Positions 12,323-24,040 are shown, counted from the stretch's first letter. The stretch is 64,000 nucleotides of DNA from Asterella californica (GCA_036924285.1 JAYKYS010000001.1:4624501-4688500); one strand, 5' to 3'. Program-made: numbers and translations. Notes: generated by a model from the sequence alone, not told the origin.

Positions 12323-12809
12323 ATCAAGTTATGGGGCTCTCAAGTCCTCATGCTCTATCCTTAGGATTGGGGTACTCTGGGGAAGTTTTGTTGTTCTTCT
12401 CTTCCTCAATCCTCGAAGGACAAATTGTAACAGTTATCTGTAATCAGCATTGTCATCCAAAAGCTGTTGGAAGGTTACATCTGCCTTCTGATTCCACAAA
12501 CCTTGCAAGAAGTCATAAGGGTGATTGTTGGTGATCTTCTAGTTGTCTGATGAAGGCTGACTAGGTTTCACCTCCTCCTCATAGATGACACTTCTGCGTC
12601 ATCGATGTAATCATATATATTGTGCTAGCAAGAACGGTAACACATAAGAAAACCAAAAGATGCTCAAAAGTAGTAATATAAAGATCAAACCCATTGAGAT
12701 GCAAGTAAATATCATCCAAATGTAGTAAACAAGTGACAAAAGTGATTCTTTATAGTTGTCTTTTATTCTCCCGGGCATAAATATGTCCAGGTAGAGATCA
12801 AACTCAAGT

Positions 12810-13205
12810 CTATCTAACAAGACAGAGTTGATAATCTTGACAAATAACATAACAGATACTAAACAAGTCAAGGACCTCCAGAAATAAATAAACAACAAGA
12901 ATATTGAGCCACATATAACAAGTCTTCTGAATAGTGACTGGTGTTTCCAACAGAGAAGATGTAGGAGCTGCTTCCTTGGGTGGAAGATCCAAATGGTGTC
13001 TTCTCTCGACTGGAAGCTGTTCCCGTGAGACAAGGGCTGCCGTAGTCGGTGGAGGAAGCTGCTGTACTATCTTCCGTCGCTTCTCCAGCACTTCTTGCAT
13101 GATCACTTCAACTTCTTGCCTAATGTCAGGAGTAAAGTACTTCGGATCTTCTCTGTCATAAGCAAGAGAAGAAGGCTGCTCAGTAGGTACACCACACATA
13201 CACAT
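12810..13205 (-). pseudogene. E3: probable Gag/linker fragment
   Basis: Minus-strand frame with a short charged region (YFTPDIRQEVEVIMQEVLEK, then RRHHLDLPPKEAAP) resembling the Gag-protease linker of plant gypsy elements. Position upstream of the protease supports that reading. The last third of the frame is non-homologous read-through. Confidence 0.45.
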
Positions 13206-13561
13206 AACTCATGGACGATCTCGTACACATACACAAGTGTATCACAATCGCTCTCTTAATAGTGCGCCATGTGCTCACATCCAACGTCGTCAGTGTAATC
13301 TGGAAAAAAAAGCAAGTCTGCTATAGATAGATATAATCGTCAAGATGAAATTGTGAATCGATGAACGATAACATCCTCCTCGAATAGTCGCATATCGCAA
13401 CTTGTCCATAACTCTCTGAAATGTCTCGGCTCGTTGAGAACATGCTCTCACCCATATATCTGAGTCATCAAGGTTCAGCACCTCAGCAAAATCATGATGA
13501 ATGACCGAAGACAGATTTGATCTTACAATAGAAAATACGGTGAAAATGAAGCCAAAAACGC

Positions 13562-13953
13562 TTACCGGCTAAACCGGTAGCCCATAACCAACCATAGTAA
13601 CTGCAATTTATAGTCTCCCAAGTGGCCCTTCTGCAGGCCATACTTACACAATCCTCTTTTCATCGTCTGAACAACCCTATCCGCCAAACCATCCGCCTCA
13701 GGATGATCTCGAGATGTAGTCCGATGATCAATCACCGCCTTATCACACAAGACATGAACTCACCAAGAAACTCTGTATCTTGGTCCGTCAGCACTTCAGC
13801 TGGTGCTCCAAAACGACTCAGCACTAGATCTAAGAATGCATACGTTGTCCTTTCACTCGCCTTGTCCTGTAATGCCACCAATTTAATCCACTTGGAGAAG
13901 TGCTTCACCATCACCAACACATACTGATGGTGACGTATATCATTGAAGATCAA
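13562..13953 (-). pseudogene. Detached gypsy integrase core, two frames
   Basis: Minus strand. One frame (13953-13732) carries YVLVMVKHFSKWIKLVAL and LTDQDTEFLGEF (second core Asp). The next (13750-13562) carries HPEADGLADRVVQTMKRGL. The usual catalytic Glu after ADGLA reads Asp here. It lies 5' of the E3 protease, where integrase never belongs, so it comes from another element or a rearranged copy. Confidence 0.8.
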
Positions 13954-14323
13954 TATGGATATGAGATAGCAAGTGGTGAAGCATTAGAGAATATTGAAAG
14001 CGTAGATAAGGACTCTTGAGAGTCTTAGTTTCACTTTATTTACATGAATCATGAAAAAAGTATAGCATATTTCTACTATTCGGTTTTTGTTATTTATCTT
14101 GTTGTTTTGTGAATTTCAGGAGCTTCTCTTATAGGTGAACTTTTTCGAAAAGTCTTGAATATCCTTCAGTTTTGTTAATGTATAGCGCACAATAAGTACA
14201 AGCAATCAGCTTGAGTAAATTTAGTTTGGTTCAGTACTTGAAGTGAAAGGAGGAAAGCCAGGAGCAGCGTCTTCTGAACTTTGTGGAGTTCGAAGAAGAC
14301 AAGAATGCAGCTTTGGAGAAGAC
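13954..14323. other. No gene seen
   Basis: Non-coding, AT-leaning sequence between element fragments. I see no domain, repeat or promoter that I can support. Confidence 0.5.
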
Positions 14324-14371
14324 GCATTATTCTCTTCTTCCGAACATGAAAGAGGTGATATGTATGCTCTA
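14324..14371 (+). repeat. Hairpin-family repeat (copy 1)
   Basis: CATTATTCTCTTCTTCCGAA followed by CATGAAAGAGG and TGATATG; the same block occurs at 16181-16225 and 27806-27850. See the finding on this family. Confidence 0.6.
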
Positions 14372-14532
14372 CTACATGAGGAAATGCATGTCCTGCTCGG
14401 GAACTTTTGTTCATTTTATGTTTACCAGCAATCATCCCTATGTGAGCAGCTGCCCACGACTTCTCTCTGTCCTTTTGTCACTCTAGAGATACTATAAATT
14501 GGAAGGTCTTCTCAACATCTGGGTCATCTATC

Positions 14533-14595
14533 TAGCGTCGTGCCAAACACTGTCAGTGAAAATTTTGATCTATTTGAAGCAATAAAGAAGGAGTT
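14533..14595 (+). repeat. Fragment related to E2 LTR
   Basis: TCGTGCCAAACACTGTCAG and the following AATAAAGAAGGAGTT match the E2 LTR at 8758-8820 with several differences. The following bases to about 15040 hold no recognisable gene. Confidence 0.5.
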
Positions 14596-15043
14596 CTTTT
14601 TTTTCCAGTTCTCACAACCGACTCATAATTATACTACTGCATAGCAATAACGATATGTTAAAATATGCACCAAATAAGTAACGGTGTGCTATTATTTCCA
14701 TCCATGACAACTAAGGACGTGGTTGTACTCGAGTTAACAAAAGAGGTTTTTGTGTTTGGCTGGCTCATGAGATCAATGGGATAGGGAATAAGGTTGTACA
14801 CTGCACTGAGACCAGTTTCAATTTTCACAAGCCGGTATAGCAGCGCCGTACTCTTTTTCGTCTGTCTGGGAGGCTGGTTGGCAAAAGGGCATGTTTGGCA
14901 GACCGGTGAGAATTTTTCACAGTCACACGTGTGAGAAGGGCGAGAGGAAGCAACTTCGACTCTCCAAGTTGGACAAAGAAGACTATGATGCAACGAGAAA
15001 TGACAAACATCGTGTGTCGAGCTAGGAACAGCAAATTCAAAAA

Positions 15044-15356
15044 TCACAATGGTAGTTGGATGACTGTTGCACACCCACTCCTAGATGTCGATGCCTCCAA
15101 GTCTATTGCATCATCGGTAGGCCGTTTAGGAACTATAGATGTGGTCCTCAACGTCTCCGATAACGTGAATGACTGGGGAAGCCTGGCCTGTCTACCAGCC
15201 TCTCCGCGTTGTGGATCCAACTCCACTGACGCACCTCGTGGCTCGGAGGCACGTACTGCACCTCTAGTCACTGCCGCAGATGCCTCAATCTGCGCTACGC
15301 CAACCATGAAGTCGAAGTCATCTCCTTCTCCTCCATAAGACGTGGAAGCTTCTGTT
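15044..15356 (-). pseudogene. Fragment of E4 Gag-protease linker
   Basis: Minus-strand reading GVAQIEASAAVTRGAVRASE, then PQRGEAGRQA, matches the plus-strand E4 frame at 29500-29790 almost residue for residue. It is therefore an inverted, isolated piece of a second copy of the methyltransferase-bearing element family. Nothing else of that element is adjacent except a repeat shared with the left flank of E4 (15562-16390). Confidence 0.8.
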
Positions 15357-15561
15357 CCAGATAATTATCTTACTTCTCATACCAAGCTCTAGGAGCTTGT
15401 TTTAGACCATATTGAGCTTTCGTGAGACGACAGAGCTTGCCTTCCATTTTGTACCCTTCTGGCATATCCATCTACATAGTCTTCTTGAGATCATCATTTA
15501 AAATAGCAGTTTTAACGCTAGTTCTGCTCTATTTCTCAATCTCTCTCGACAGCAAGTGCAA

Positions 15562-16390
15562 GCAGGAGTCTGTGTATGGAGACTTCTAAGACAAATACTC
15601 TTTGTAGAAAAGTCCATTTGAGACATGTTAGGTATGGTTGGAAAAGATTTTTCAAGGGCTATGCAGTACAAGGGTCGGATTAGAGTTTAGAGCACTTAGA
15701 ATCCACCAGCATTTTGTACAGCCAGATACCTCGTCTATTCTCATGTGCATCTTTCGCATAAATGAAGATACGACACCGGTGAAACTCAAAGGATAAGAGA
15801 AGGTTGAACCCCACCTGATCATGGATGTAAGCGGATCAGGTCAGGAGAATACCTCTTGATAACACCGTGTAAATTTCTTGAACCCATGACGAATCTGATC
15901 AAGAATCTAGAGAATGAGAATCTAGTGGACTAGGGACGCGTCCGAGATCACCATCTAAACTTGGGTTGGTAGAAGTAATATCTTTTGATATTATCTAAGG
16001 ATAAATATGTTTTGAGTTCCTAACATGTTGATAAAATGAGAGAACCCATAAACGTTGTGTGCAGAGCAGCTCTCACGCTGCCGTAAAGAATCATCCTGCA
16101 GAGTAACAAAATTCAATTTGAGTTTTTCTAATTTATGGTGTAACTCTTCGGAGAAGAAAGTGATGGCATACATTAAAGTGCATGCATTATTCTCTTCTTC
16201 CGAACATGAAAGAGGTGAATATGCATGCTCTACTACATGAGGAAATTGTCACGTCAGTTTGGCACCTCGGCTAGGTTGACCGAGTGCGAAGTGGCGCATC
16301 CCGGTAAGGCTGTTAGTGCCGTTAGCGCGAGTTGGTGGGAGAGCCTCTAGGGGTATACTTCACAGGTAGGGCTTGGAGGCCTTAGTTCTT
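15562..16390 (+). repeat. Direct repeat, copy A (matches 27068-28030)
   Basis: Starts TGTATGGAGACTTCTAAGAC. It matches copy B at a high level through TTCGAGTTGAGCCTTCAAG. Copy B has about 100 extra bases after the shared TTTAGAGCACTTAG. The last 140 bases begin TGTCACGTCAGTTTGGCACC, which could be an LTR start of E4. The repeat has no coding potential that I recognise. Confidence 0.8.
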
Positions 16391-16399
16391 CGAGTTGAG

Positions 16400-16521
16400 C
16401 CTTCAAGGCATTGCCCAACAGTGATGTTGACTTTGTGAGCATCCACATCTTCAACCACATCATATCCCGCTTGGGAAGATGAAATGGTGAAATCCACCAT
16501 CTCCAACTTTCTTCTTGGCTC
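16400..16521 (-). pseudogene. Gypsy linker fragment
   Basis: Minus-strand reading includes DVDAHKVNITVGQCLEGS, resembling the conserved block near the protease of plant gypsy polyproteins. It is cut at 16522 by the GAAGAC-family LTR. Weak but consistent with insertion of that LTR into gypsy DNA. Confidence 0.4.
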
Positions 16522-17757
16522 TGTGGTGCCCACAATTTACAAGATTCACGAAATTTTGAAATTTTTAAGGTGAATAACTTGTTTGTATAACTGAAGAAGC
16601 GTTGTTACTTAAGATTACGGCTTCCTTAGAAGGAAGATGATCTTACGATCTTTTTGTAATAAGAAGTTGACTTCTTCAGAAGACGACCGTCTTCCGGGAA
16701 GCGTCTTCTCAGTTGTGTCCTCCGAAGACGAAAGACAATGGAAGGCGGCGGAAGACGGAAGACAGAAGACGGCGGAAGATGGAAGACAGAAGACACGTAT
16801 TTTCCGAAAGACGGCAACCGCGGAAGCCTAACCACGTATTTCCAAGTAAAGGAGTAGGTGTACCCACCAGGTAACACCGAGTAGGTTAGGTAGGTCAGGT
16901 AGGTCATCTAGGTTGCGAACCCTTAAACTGCACGAGAAGATGCGCAGGAAGCGCATTAGCACAGAACCTTACCCGCTTCCCGCATCGAGAGATTGTTTTG
17001 GACCTAGACGATCGAATTGAAGGTGATCGAGTTGAGTGAAGGTCAGCAGAGTGGAATTGAGCAGAGTCAAGATCAATTCGTAGCTAGAGAAAAGGGCGAA
17101 GACAAATCGCTGAAGGTAGGAAGCACATCGAGCTGAAGGAGTCTTCTGAAGACTCCCGGAAGCAGACATTGAAGGGCAGCTGCGAGGAATCAGAGGAGAA
17201 ACCTTATTCGATTGAGGAGTGGCAAAGCATTAGCAGCAGCAGCAGCTTGGTGGTGTCGCATTTGAGCTTGGGACGAATTCGTAAGTGCGCAGAAGACCGA
17301 AGGAAGGCCGAGAAGAAGACGGAAGACTGTAGAGGTTCTTCCCATGTTCTCTTTCCTTCCCACTGCTTCTCACCTTTTGTTTGGTATCCCCCGCGCTTCC
17401 CCGGTTGTTTGTAGACAACCCGATCGATGGATTCCCTCCCCACGTTTTTCCTTCTGAGACATTGGGCCGGAAGCGCTGCCCAATTTCCGATAGCCACCTT
17501 CTTGCTTCTTCCCGAGTACAATTCGAGCTTCCCTAACCATCGTCCTCAAATTAGAGATCACAGCTATCAATTTTCCTACCCTACCATCCCTCTACTCCCG
17601 AAACCTTGAACAGAAGACGTTTTGGAAGATCTGATCATCTTCGGAAGACGTCTCTGTAGCCTGACTGTCTTCGGAAAATGCTTCGGAAGCATGACTGTCT
17701 TCGAAAGACGATTGTATGCAATTCATATCGAGAAGTGACCATTTGTGGTTGCTAACC
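16522..17757 (+). mobile_element. GAAGAC-family LTR fragment, copy 1
   Basis: Begins TGTGGTGCCCACA, as does copy 2 at 36090, and stays alignable until about 17757 (copy 2: about 37235). The stretch 16675-16795 has nine GAAGAC/GTCTTC hexamers. Short open frames inside it are by-products of this composition, not genes. No internal region follows, so this is a solo or truncated LTR. Confidence 0.75.
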
Positions 17758-17864
17758 AAAGGCCTAGCTTAAGCTAAAGGGCAGCTGTCTAAAGGCCTTG
17801 CTCGCATTCTAACCACATACAACAGCACATATTTTTCACAAACAAAACAGCTTGCAACACGACA
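17758..17864 (-). mobile_element. LTR end of a minus-strand element
   Basis: On the minus strand, TGTCGTGTTG starts at 17864 directly after a polypurine run (17880-17865, GGAAGGGGTGAA). This copies the tract/LTR junctions of E2 and of the 2023-bp-LTR element. Only about 100 bases of LTR remain. Confidence 0.55.
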
Positions 17865-18015
17865 TTCACCCCTTCCAAACTTGCACACGTTCCCTTTGTA
17901 AGAACTCGTCTAACTCAACAGATCCTTCTCGTCTTCTGAACAACTTAACTCGCTTACAAGCCACTGGCAGCTTCAATTCAATACCATCCAACTCACACAA
18001 AGAGCAAGTATATTT

Positions 18016-18075
18016 TCATATACCTCATAGGTTTGATGTCAGTTCCTATGAGGTATATGAGGAACTGACATCAAA
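18016..18075. repeat. Two interlocked perfect 16-bp inverted repeats
   Basis: Arm A 18016-18031 pairs with 18045-18060. Arm B 18032-18047 pairs with 18060-18075. Order is A-B-A'-B', so the two stems cannot form as simple nested hairpins. In RNA this is an H-type pseudoknot topology; in DNA it gives two competing cruciforms. Confidence 0.85.
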
Positions 18076-19079
18076 TTGAGGCTCCTTTTGTTGCTAATCC
18101 AAACAACTTGATGTTGGGTGTTGTTAACTGTTTTGCAGCTGTCGTCAACCTTAGTACAACTCTCTCCAAAGACAATTCCAACTCTGAGTGATGTTTGTCT
18201 GAAGTATTATCGTCACTAACCTATGATTCGAAGTCGAAACTAGATTCAAGGTGTACAACAGTTTGATCTTTCTTGGACGGATTCGTCTCCTGACCAAGTG
18301 GTCTAGCAATAAGAGATAAATGACCTCTTATCATTCTAGTTTATAGCTTCTCTAGAGTGGTTTAAACACATAGGATGAGATCTCTAATGGCACCCTAACT
18401 TTCAGTCATATCTATTGTCACCTTTTGGTTCTTTCCGAGCAATTGAAGAAGAGTTTATTGCTGAAACTCCATGCTAGCATAGAAGTTTACATTGAGAAGG
18501 TATGAAGCTGATTTTAGCTCTAAGTGGGAAAGGAGCAAAGGGTTGTGATGAATTAAAAATTGTTTTTTAAGTTTTCAGAGCTATTAGATACTGCTATCGT
18601 TGATGCGATGTTGTGAATCGAGTATTACCTTGGACATGCATACTATACCTTGCTGGAATGCTTAGGAGACTAGGGTGTGCAGCAAGCCGTATTGGAACTC
18701 AATTGGTTTATATATGTGAATATGAAATTTGGTTGAGTTTTGAAAATTGCACATGTGAGTTATGCTGCACTAGAACATCTTTCGGTTGTAATAGATAGAG
18801 TTGTAGAGTTGTGGTAGTTGGATTGACGGGAAGCTAATAGATAGAGAAACATTTGGGTTGGAAGATCGAGATTCAGAGCCAATATGTTGAAGCCCCATAC
18901 ATCTTCACAGCCATATACTCAGTGTATTTACAAACACAAAAACATGTTGTACAACAACAGACGTCCTTAAACTATCATTCGATAATGAGGGGTTAGCTCC
19001 TTCAGACTAATGCCTATGAATGGACGGATGTCCTTAAACAGTCATTTGCGGATGAGCGACCGATGTCCTTAAATAGCAC
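18076..19079. other. No gene seen
   Basis: Non-coding as far as I can read. It lies inside what was probably the internal region of the minus-strand element ending at 17864. The short open frame at 18613-18798 has no recognisable content. Confidence 0.4.
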
Positions 19080-19345
19080 CAACTAACTGATTGGTTGGAA
19101 TCAGTTTTGCAAATTGATGAATAAACCTCCGATAGTAGTTAGTCATGCCAAAAAATCTCTATATCTCCTTTTTGTTCTTTGGAGCTGGTTGTGATACAAT
19201 TCTCTCCACCTTCTTTGGATACATCAATACTCCTTCTTTGCATATGATATGACCAAGTAGTATTCCTGAACTAATCCAAAAGATACATTTCTCTAGATTC
19301 AAACTTAGTTTAAATTGTCGGTTGTGCTGAAGGTATCTTCACATA
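19080..19345 (-). pseudogene. Gypsy reverse transcriptase fragment
   Basis: Minus-strand reading: LNLEKCIFWISSGILLGHII, then KEGVLMYPKKVERIV, one stop, then RFFGMTNYYRRFIHQFAKL. This is the RT thumb/connection of a plant gypsy element of another subfamily than E1-E4. It is too short for the ORF filters because of the stop at the codon after KKEI. Confidence 0.85.
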
Positions 19346-20061
19346 TACAAAAGCTCTTCTTGGTGTGATGAATGTTCTATTTCATTGGTCTTCATTTGCT
19401 ACTACAACTAGATTTAAAGATGACAAGGAAGAACATCACCTTGCTACCAAGAAGAATATCACATATTTGATGATTACTGACGGAGCTCTTCATGCTAATT
19501 GGGGTGATGGACACCAAAAATCGTGTAGAACTCACGTATAACAATATCCTACACAGAGCGTTTTAATTCAATAGGTATAAAAGCTCATATCTCCTCTCTA
19601 CAACTTTTCCTGGCTGCTTGCATGTGATCCTCGAGTCAAAAAAATACATGACATCTCCGAGGTGGTTGATGCAATATGGGATCCAAAGGAGGAGATCCGA
19701 TGCATTGTGGAACTCTCTGATCAGACCACAAGACATAAGTCCGGAAGACTTGGACAATATATTATTTTACAAGGAGAACAATCATTGCTTCCATTGGAAA
19801 CACATATACTATGATAGAAATTATGATAGAAGAGAGTACCTTCCAAACAAGCATAATGACATTATGGAAGAAGACCATGCAAGGCCCGAGATCCACGGAC
19901 GGCATCAAGACGAGGAGCAGATATTATTGGAGTACATTCCTCTTGCAAATGTCTTCTTGCGGTCGATCAGCTCTGACATATGCTTTCTGATACTTGTGAC
20001 CGATTTTATCTACAAACAGAGCACCTCTCACAAGACATGCATAATAGTGCAGATAATATAG
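19346..20061. other. Unassigned stretch with one 147-codon open frame
   Basis: The plus-strand frame 19618-20061 is rich in His, Tyr, Arg and Asp (KHIYYDRNYDRREYLPNKHN) and lacks a convincing domain. It may be element-derived coding remnant. I do not recognise it and would not call it a gene from sequence alone. Confidence 0.2.
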
Positions 20062-20626
20062 TGAGAGTCATTATAGACGAGCTCTCATGGAACCTCGAGA
20101 ATAGTAGATATAGAACAAAAATAGAAGTGAAGAGTTACCAGAAATGAACACCTCGGTCCACCGTCTCTACGCAAAACTAAGATCTCCAGTAGTTCACAAC
20201 TCTGCTCGAAGTGTATAGTTTACCTAGTGCCTCTTAGCTCGACGAGGTCGGATGCACTACTTCTCTACAAACGAACAATATATATGTGTTTCAAACGCCC
20301 TAGCAGTTCATGTCCTCTTACGCTATAACAGTAAATATACATCCAAACTGCACTTCTAGGAAAAAAGAAAAAAGAAATAAATATTTAACAGACAATTGCA
20401 AATCATTATTTGTATCGAAGTTCTACAAATTGACTTCACTGAATTTAAATTCCACCGGGTAACTACATTACACATGTTCACTTCAGTTATACAAAACTCA
20501 TAAATGATTCACACGAACAAAACAACTCTTTCGTATATAAACTTTTCACCCCACAAGTAAAATATTTTTAATTTATAATCTAACCTTTCCTCTTGAGAAA
20601 AGAATTATGACATAAATTAAAAATCT

Positions 20627-20670
20627 TTGCATATTCTCTTCTTGGAGATTCGGAAGAGATGAATATGCAA
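20627..20670. repeat. Hairpin-family repeat (best inverted repeat)
   Basis: TTGCATATTC (20627-20636) is the exact reverse complement of GAATATGCAA (20661-20670). Inside it, TCTTC pairs with GAAGA. The loop differs from the other copies while the pairing is kept. Confidence 0.7.
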
Positions 20671-22214
20671 GGAAGTACACTTGAAATATACATGCATAAT
20701 AGAGTTGTCGAGCATTTCGATAACGGACCACGGCATTCCACGGAGCTGAAAAAAAATAAATTTTGCCCACCATAGGTGACAAGCGGGGTCCAGCCTGGAA
20801 ACGGCAATCCCAACAACTAGCAGTGACAGCCATGATGACTCTGCACTTCTACAGCTGAGGTTCTTTTTCTTCGCGCTTCTCGGGGTCTGGTTCATCTTCC
20901 TCTATATGGAGACAATCCATACAATACTCAAGATCTTCTTCTTCTGTCGTGATGTGCTGTACCACTGCTAGCTCGAGTTTAGAAGCTGATGCGGCTTCTG
21001 CAGGAGGTGTGGTCTCTACAAATCTACTTCTTTACTCTGGTCGACCCCAGAGCATACTACCCGGTAACTGCAGTAATTACTTATTCGAGCCTAGACACTA
21101 ACTATGTATGATATCGCAATTATTTATTTAGTCGAGCCTATTCGCCTGAGTTAAAGTATGCACCAAGTAAATATGCATGCAACATGAACTTCCGGGGAAC
21201 TCTTGCCCGCTTGTGATTATCAGAAAATATATAAATGTTAACTAAAAAATTTATATCAAATTAATTTAAAATATTAAAATATTAAGAAATGTTAAATGTT
21301 AGAAGAACCTAGAGACACAGAAAGATCTCGGCATAACCATAAAGAGAGAGATGGAGGAGGCTCTTCTGTAATCTTACAGTATGTTTGAGAGAGATTGCAA
21401 GCAAAGTATTGAGGTTTTAAAGAGGCATTCAGTTAAACTCTGTATATTTGCCTCCTCCATCAAAAGATGGAGCAAGTGAATATGCATAACTAGTAAACAA
21501 GGAGTTCCCTTGCAGTGGAATTGCGAGGCTATGCATTAGTGATTTTTTGGATCTAATTTTTTGTGACAGGACGAAACACATAGATATTCGGTACCACTTC
21601 ATTAAGGATCAAGTTACATCCAAGATAATTGAAGTGAAGTACTGCCCTACTCAAGAGATGGTAGCATTTCAGTAAACAAGTTTTTTTATACTTGGTCTCT
21701 CTCACATCGATTCTCTCTCCTTTTCCTATAAGTGTTACAGGTTTTCGTTTTCTGGACTAAAGACAGTAGTATTAAAGTTTCTATATGTTTCTTTTGACAG
21801 CGATTTGTTGTGATCCTGAGAGTGGACTGTTAGGGTCTGTTACTGTTAGGGTTAACACGGAACACTACAGATCTCATCCAGTAATCCAATATCAAACACA
21901 TACCTCAAAAGTCAGCAGGTTTTATATATCCACCTTGCGCATGAGAACCGGTCCGTCGAGAAATTCCACTCCTTCTGTACTAAACATCAGGGGTGTCGTA
22001 CTGGTGCTGGAGTCTGGAAAGAACTCTAAGGATCACATCATCTCTGATCAGGAGCCAGACCTGAGGTGCGGTCTGGCTCCTTCATCTCGTGCTAAGTATG
22101 GACTCCAGACCTTTCAAACGTACTGATGAACCGACGAACAGTCTGAGGTCTAGTGGTTATCGAGAGAGCAGAGCGGAGGTCACATCGCAGATTCTCTGCA
22201 TTCGTGAGACATTT
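20671..22214. other. No gene seen apart from hairpin at 21455
   Basis: Non-coding as far as I can read. Short open frames such as 21785-22126 carry no recognisable domain. GTTAAAGTATGCACCAAGTA with AATATGCATGC near 21150 may be another relic of the hairpin family. Confidence 0.4.
21455..21472. repeat. Hairpin-family repeat (CTCCATC/GATGGAG)
   Basis: A 7-bp perfect stem with loop AAAA, followed by CAAGTGAATATGCATAACTAGT. The 3' flank GAATATGCA is shared with the other hairpin copies, while the stem sequence is different. Confidence 0.65.
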
Positions 22215-22990
22215 CAAAATGCATTAATAGAGCTCACAGTCTTGCAATTGTAGTCTTGAGAAGCACGGAAGCATAAATTAGCAGCATTCTTGGTGCATAT
22301 TCGCGAAGAATTTATACACGGAACATTTCGGTTGTCGTTCGATAATAACATATAAAACACATACACCCAAATCATGATACCCAGATTAATCAGTTCTATA
22401 TATCCACCTTTAGCATGAAAACAGCTGCGTCGAGAAGTTCCACTCCTTGCTGTTGGTCGAAGGAGGTCCGCGCGTGCAGTCTCAGAACTAAGGCGACGAA
22501 ATAGGAACATGTTGAGACTCGTATCTACTTCTCTTTGAGAATCCTATTGCAACTGTAAGTTTTAACTGTACAAGCTGAGTGACACTTTACTGAAACCACG
22601 TGAGCAAATTGAATTCGAACTCGCTGTAACAGTTTTTGCTCTAACGGGTGGAGTTAATAAAGCATTTTGAAACTGGAGCTCCAAGGCTTCTAGAACTCCT
22701 GTCAGTCTTCTCTCTGTGTGTCGCCTTTCCACCACCTATATATTCCAGGACTGCACGACCAGAAGGCTGCAGCTTTCATTTGAGAGCGATTGGCGGTTAA
22801 TTTTCTGACAATCTTCCGATTCAGTTTTACATCCAAAGATTTTCCTTTGTTCTCGTCTTTTGAGTAGTTATGGCTTCTTCATCTTCATTCACTTGTTACG
22901 TATCAGCAAATCTGAGTTTGGATGTACAAAGTCCAGAAGCGATGTCTTACACCTAACATGATGACTCAGCTTGAAGATTGCAACAGTTAG
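22215..22990 (+). pseudogene. Promoter, 5' UTR and truncated start of a host-like gene
   Basis: A TATA motif (CCTATATATTCC, near 22735) is followed about 135 bases later by ATG at 22870 opening MASSSSFTCYVSANLSLDVQ, which stops after 28 codons at 22954-22956. The same promoter and leader recur in inverted form at 63930-63170, there leading to a different start (MASSSTGFWGLTTL, minus strand). The coding part after the start matches, inverted, the sequence at 24975-24885, which reads on for more codons. So promoter and exon pieces of one gene family were shuffled. I do not recognise the protein. Confidence 0.5.
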
Positions 22991-24040
22991 TGCAAACAAA
23001 GCTTGTGCAATAACACTATGGCAGATTAACACGGAAGTACAAACGCGGATTGAGTTTACTTCTGTATTTCAAAAAAGAATAACATGAAAACTTCTGTGAA
23101 AACTTCAAGAAAAATATCATCACTAGTAAAAGCCGTACAATCCAAAGTAACTAATATGAAAGTATCATACACGGTCCCAAGGGGAGAACAACCTGTTTAA
23201 GAAGTTTCAACTCAAAATTGTTCCGTTTGCCCTCTCAAAGAACGTGAAAACTTGAATGGTAAGTTTAGCTAGATTTGTTAAGAGAATATATAATTTTTGA
23301 ATTTTGAGCTTAAAAAATAGTAGATAGAATGTTTTCAAAAAATTTCTTCAAGAAAAGTTGCTCTCTGCAAGGTGAATCCATCCATGCCTAAAAATACTAA
23401 TTTTTGTCACTTTGGTTTGCGTTCCAAAATGCTCTTCATCCAAAAAGTATGGTGGTGCGTATGGATTTTTGGAATCTTGAACTGTGATCGGGATCCTAAC
23501 GTGCCTTTCTTGTTCCTTAGAAAGTTTCATGAGTATCTTACTTTGTCTTGGTTATTTTTATAAGGTTTTTTCATTTCACTCATTTGTTTCAAACATGCAC
23601 CGGAGACGGTTTCAAACCAAAATACAACAGATGCCTCGCATGATCTCCGATTCTCTTCTACCCAAAATTGAGAGTCGATCACGAATGCACAAATAATTAA
23701 AGAAGCATGATGATTTATTTCATCATTGAACAATATTACTCCAAGCTTAGATTTGTTACTAATGTATAGCGAACTGAGAAAAGATTATAACATTTTGAGA
23801 TTTGATTTTTTCTCTACAAAGTGACTTTCAACCATCAGATCTTGACGAAATTTCTCACGTGTGCTTTGTGTATTAGTTTCTACAGTGTGGAGGGTCAGAT
23901 CTTGAGAATTATGTTTCTATGATTTAATGCTGAATTAAGATATAAAAACTCTATAAAATTCTATTCAATAAATCCATGAGATACCTAAAGAGTTCTAAAA
24001 GTCATTTAAAGAATTTAAATATTCATATGTACCTTAAGAC

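Noticed and set aside
16637..16831. Open frames in the GAAGAC-rich LTR
   Set aside because: They arise because the repeated hexamer contains no stop in several frames; both strands and the second copy show unrelated readings.
21455..21500. Helitron 3' end
   Set aside because: The hairpin plus CTAGT fits one copy, but the other hairpin copies lack CTRR after the stem, so I keep it only as an alternative.
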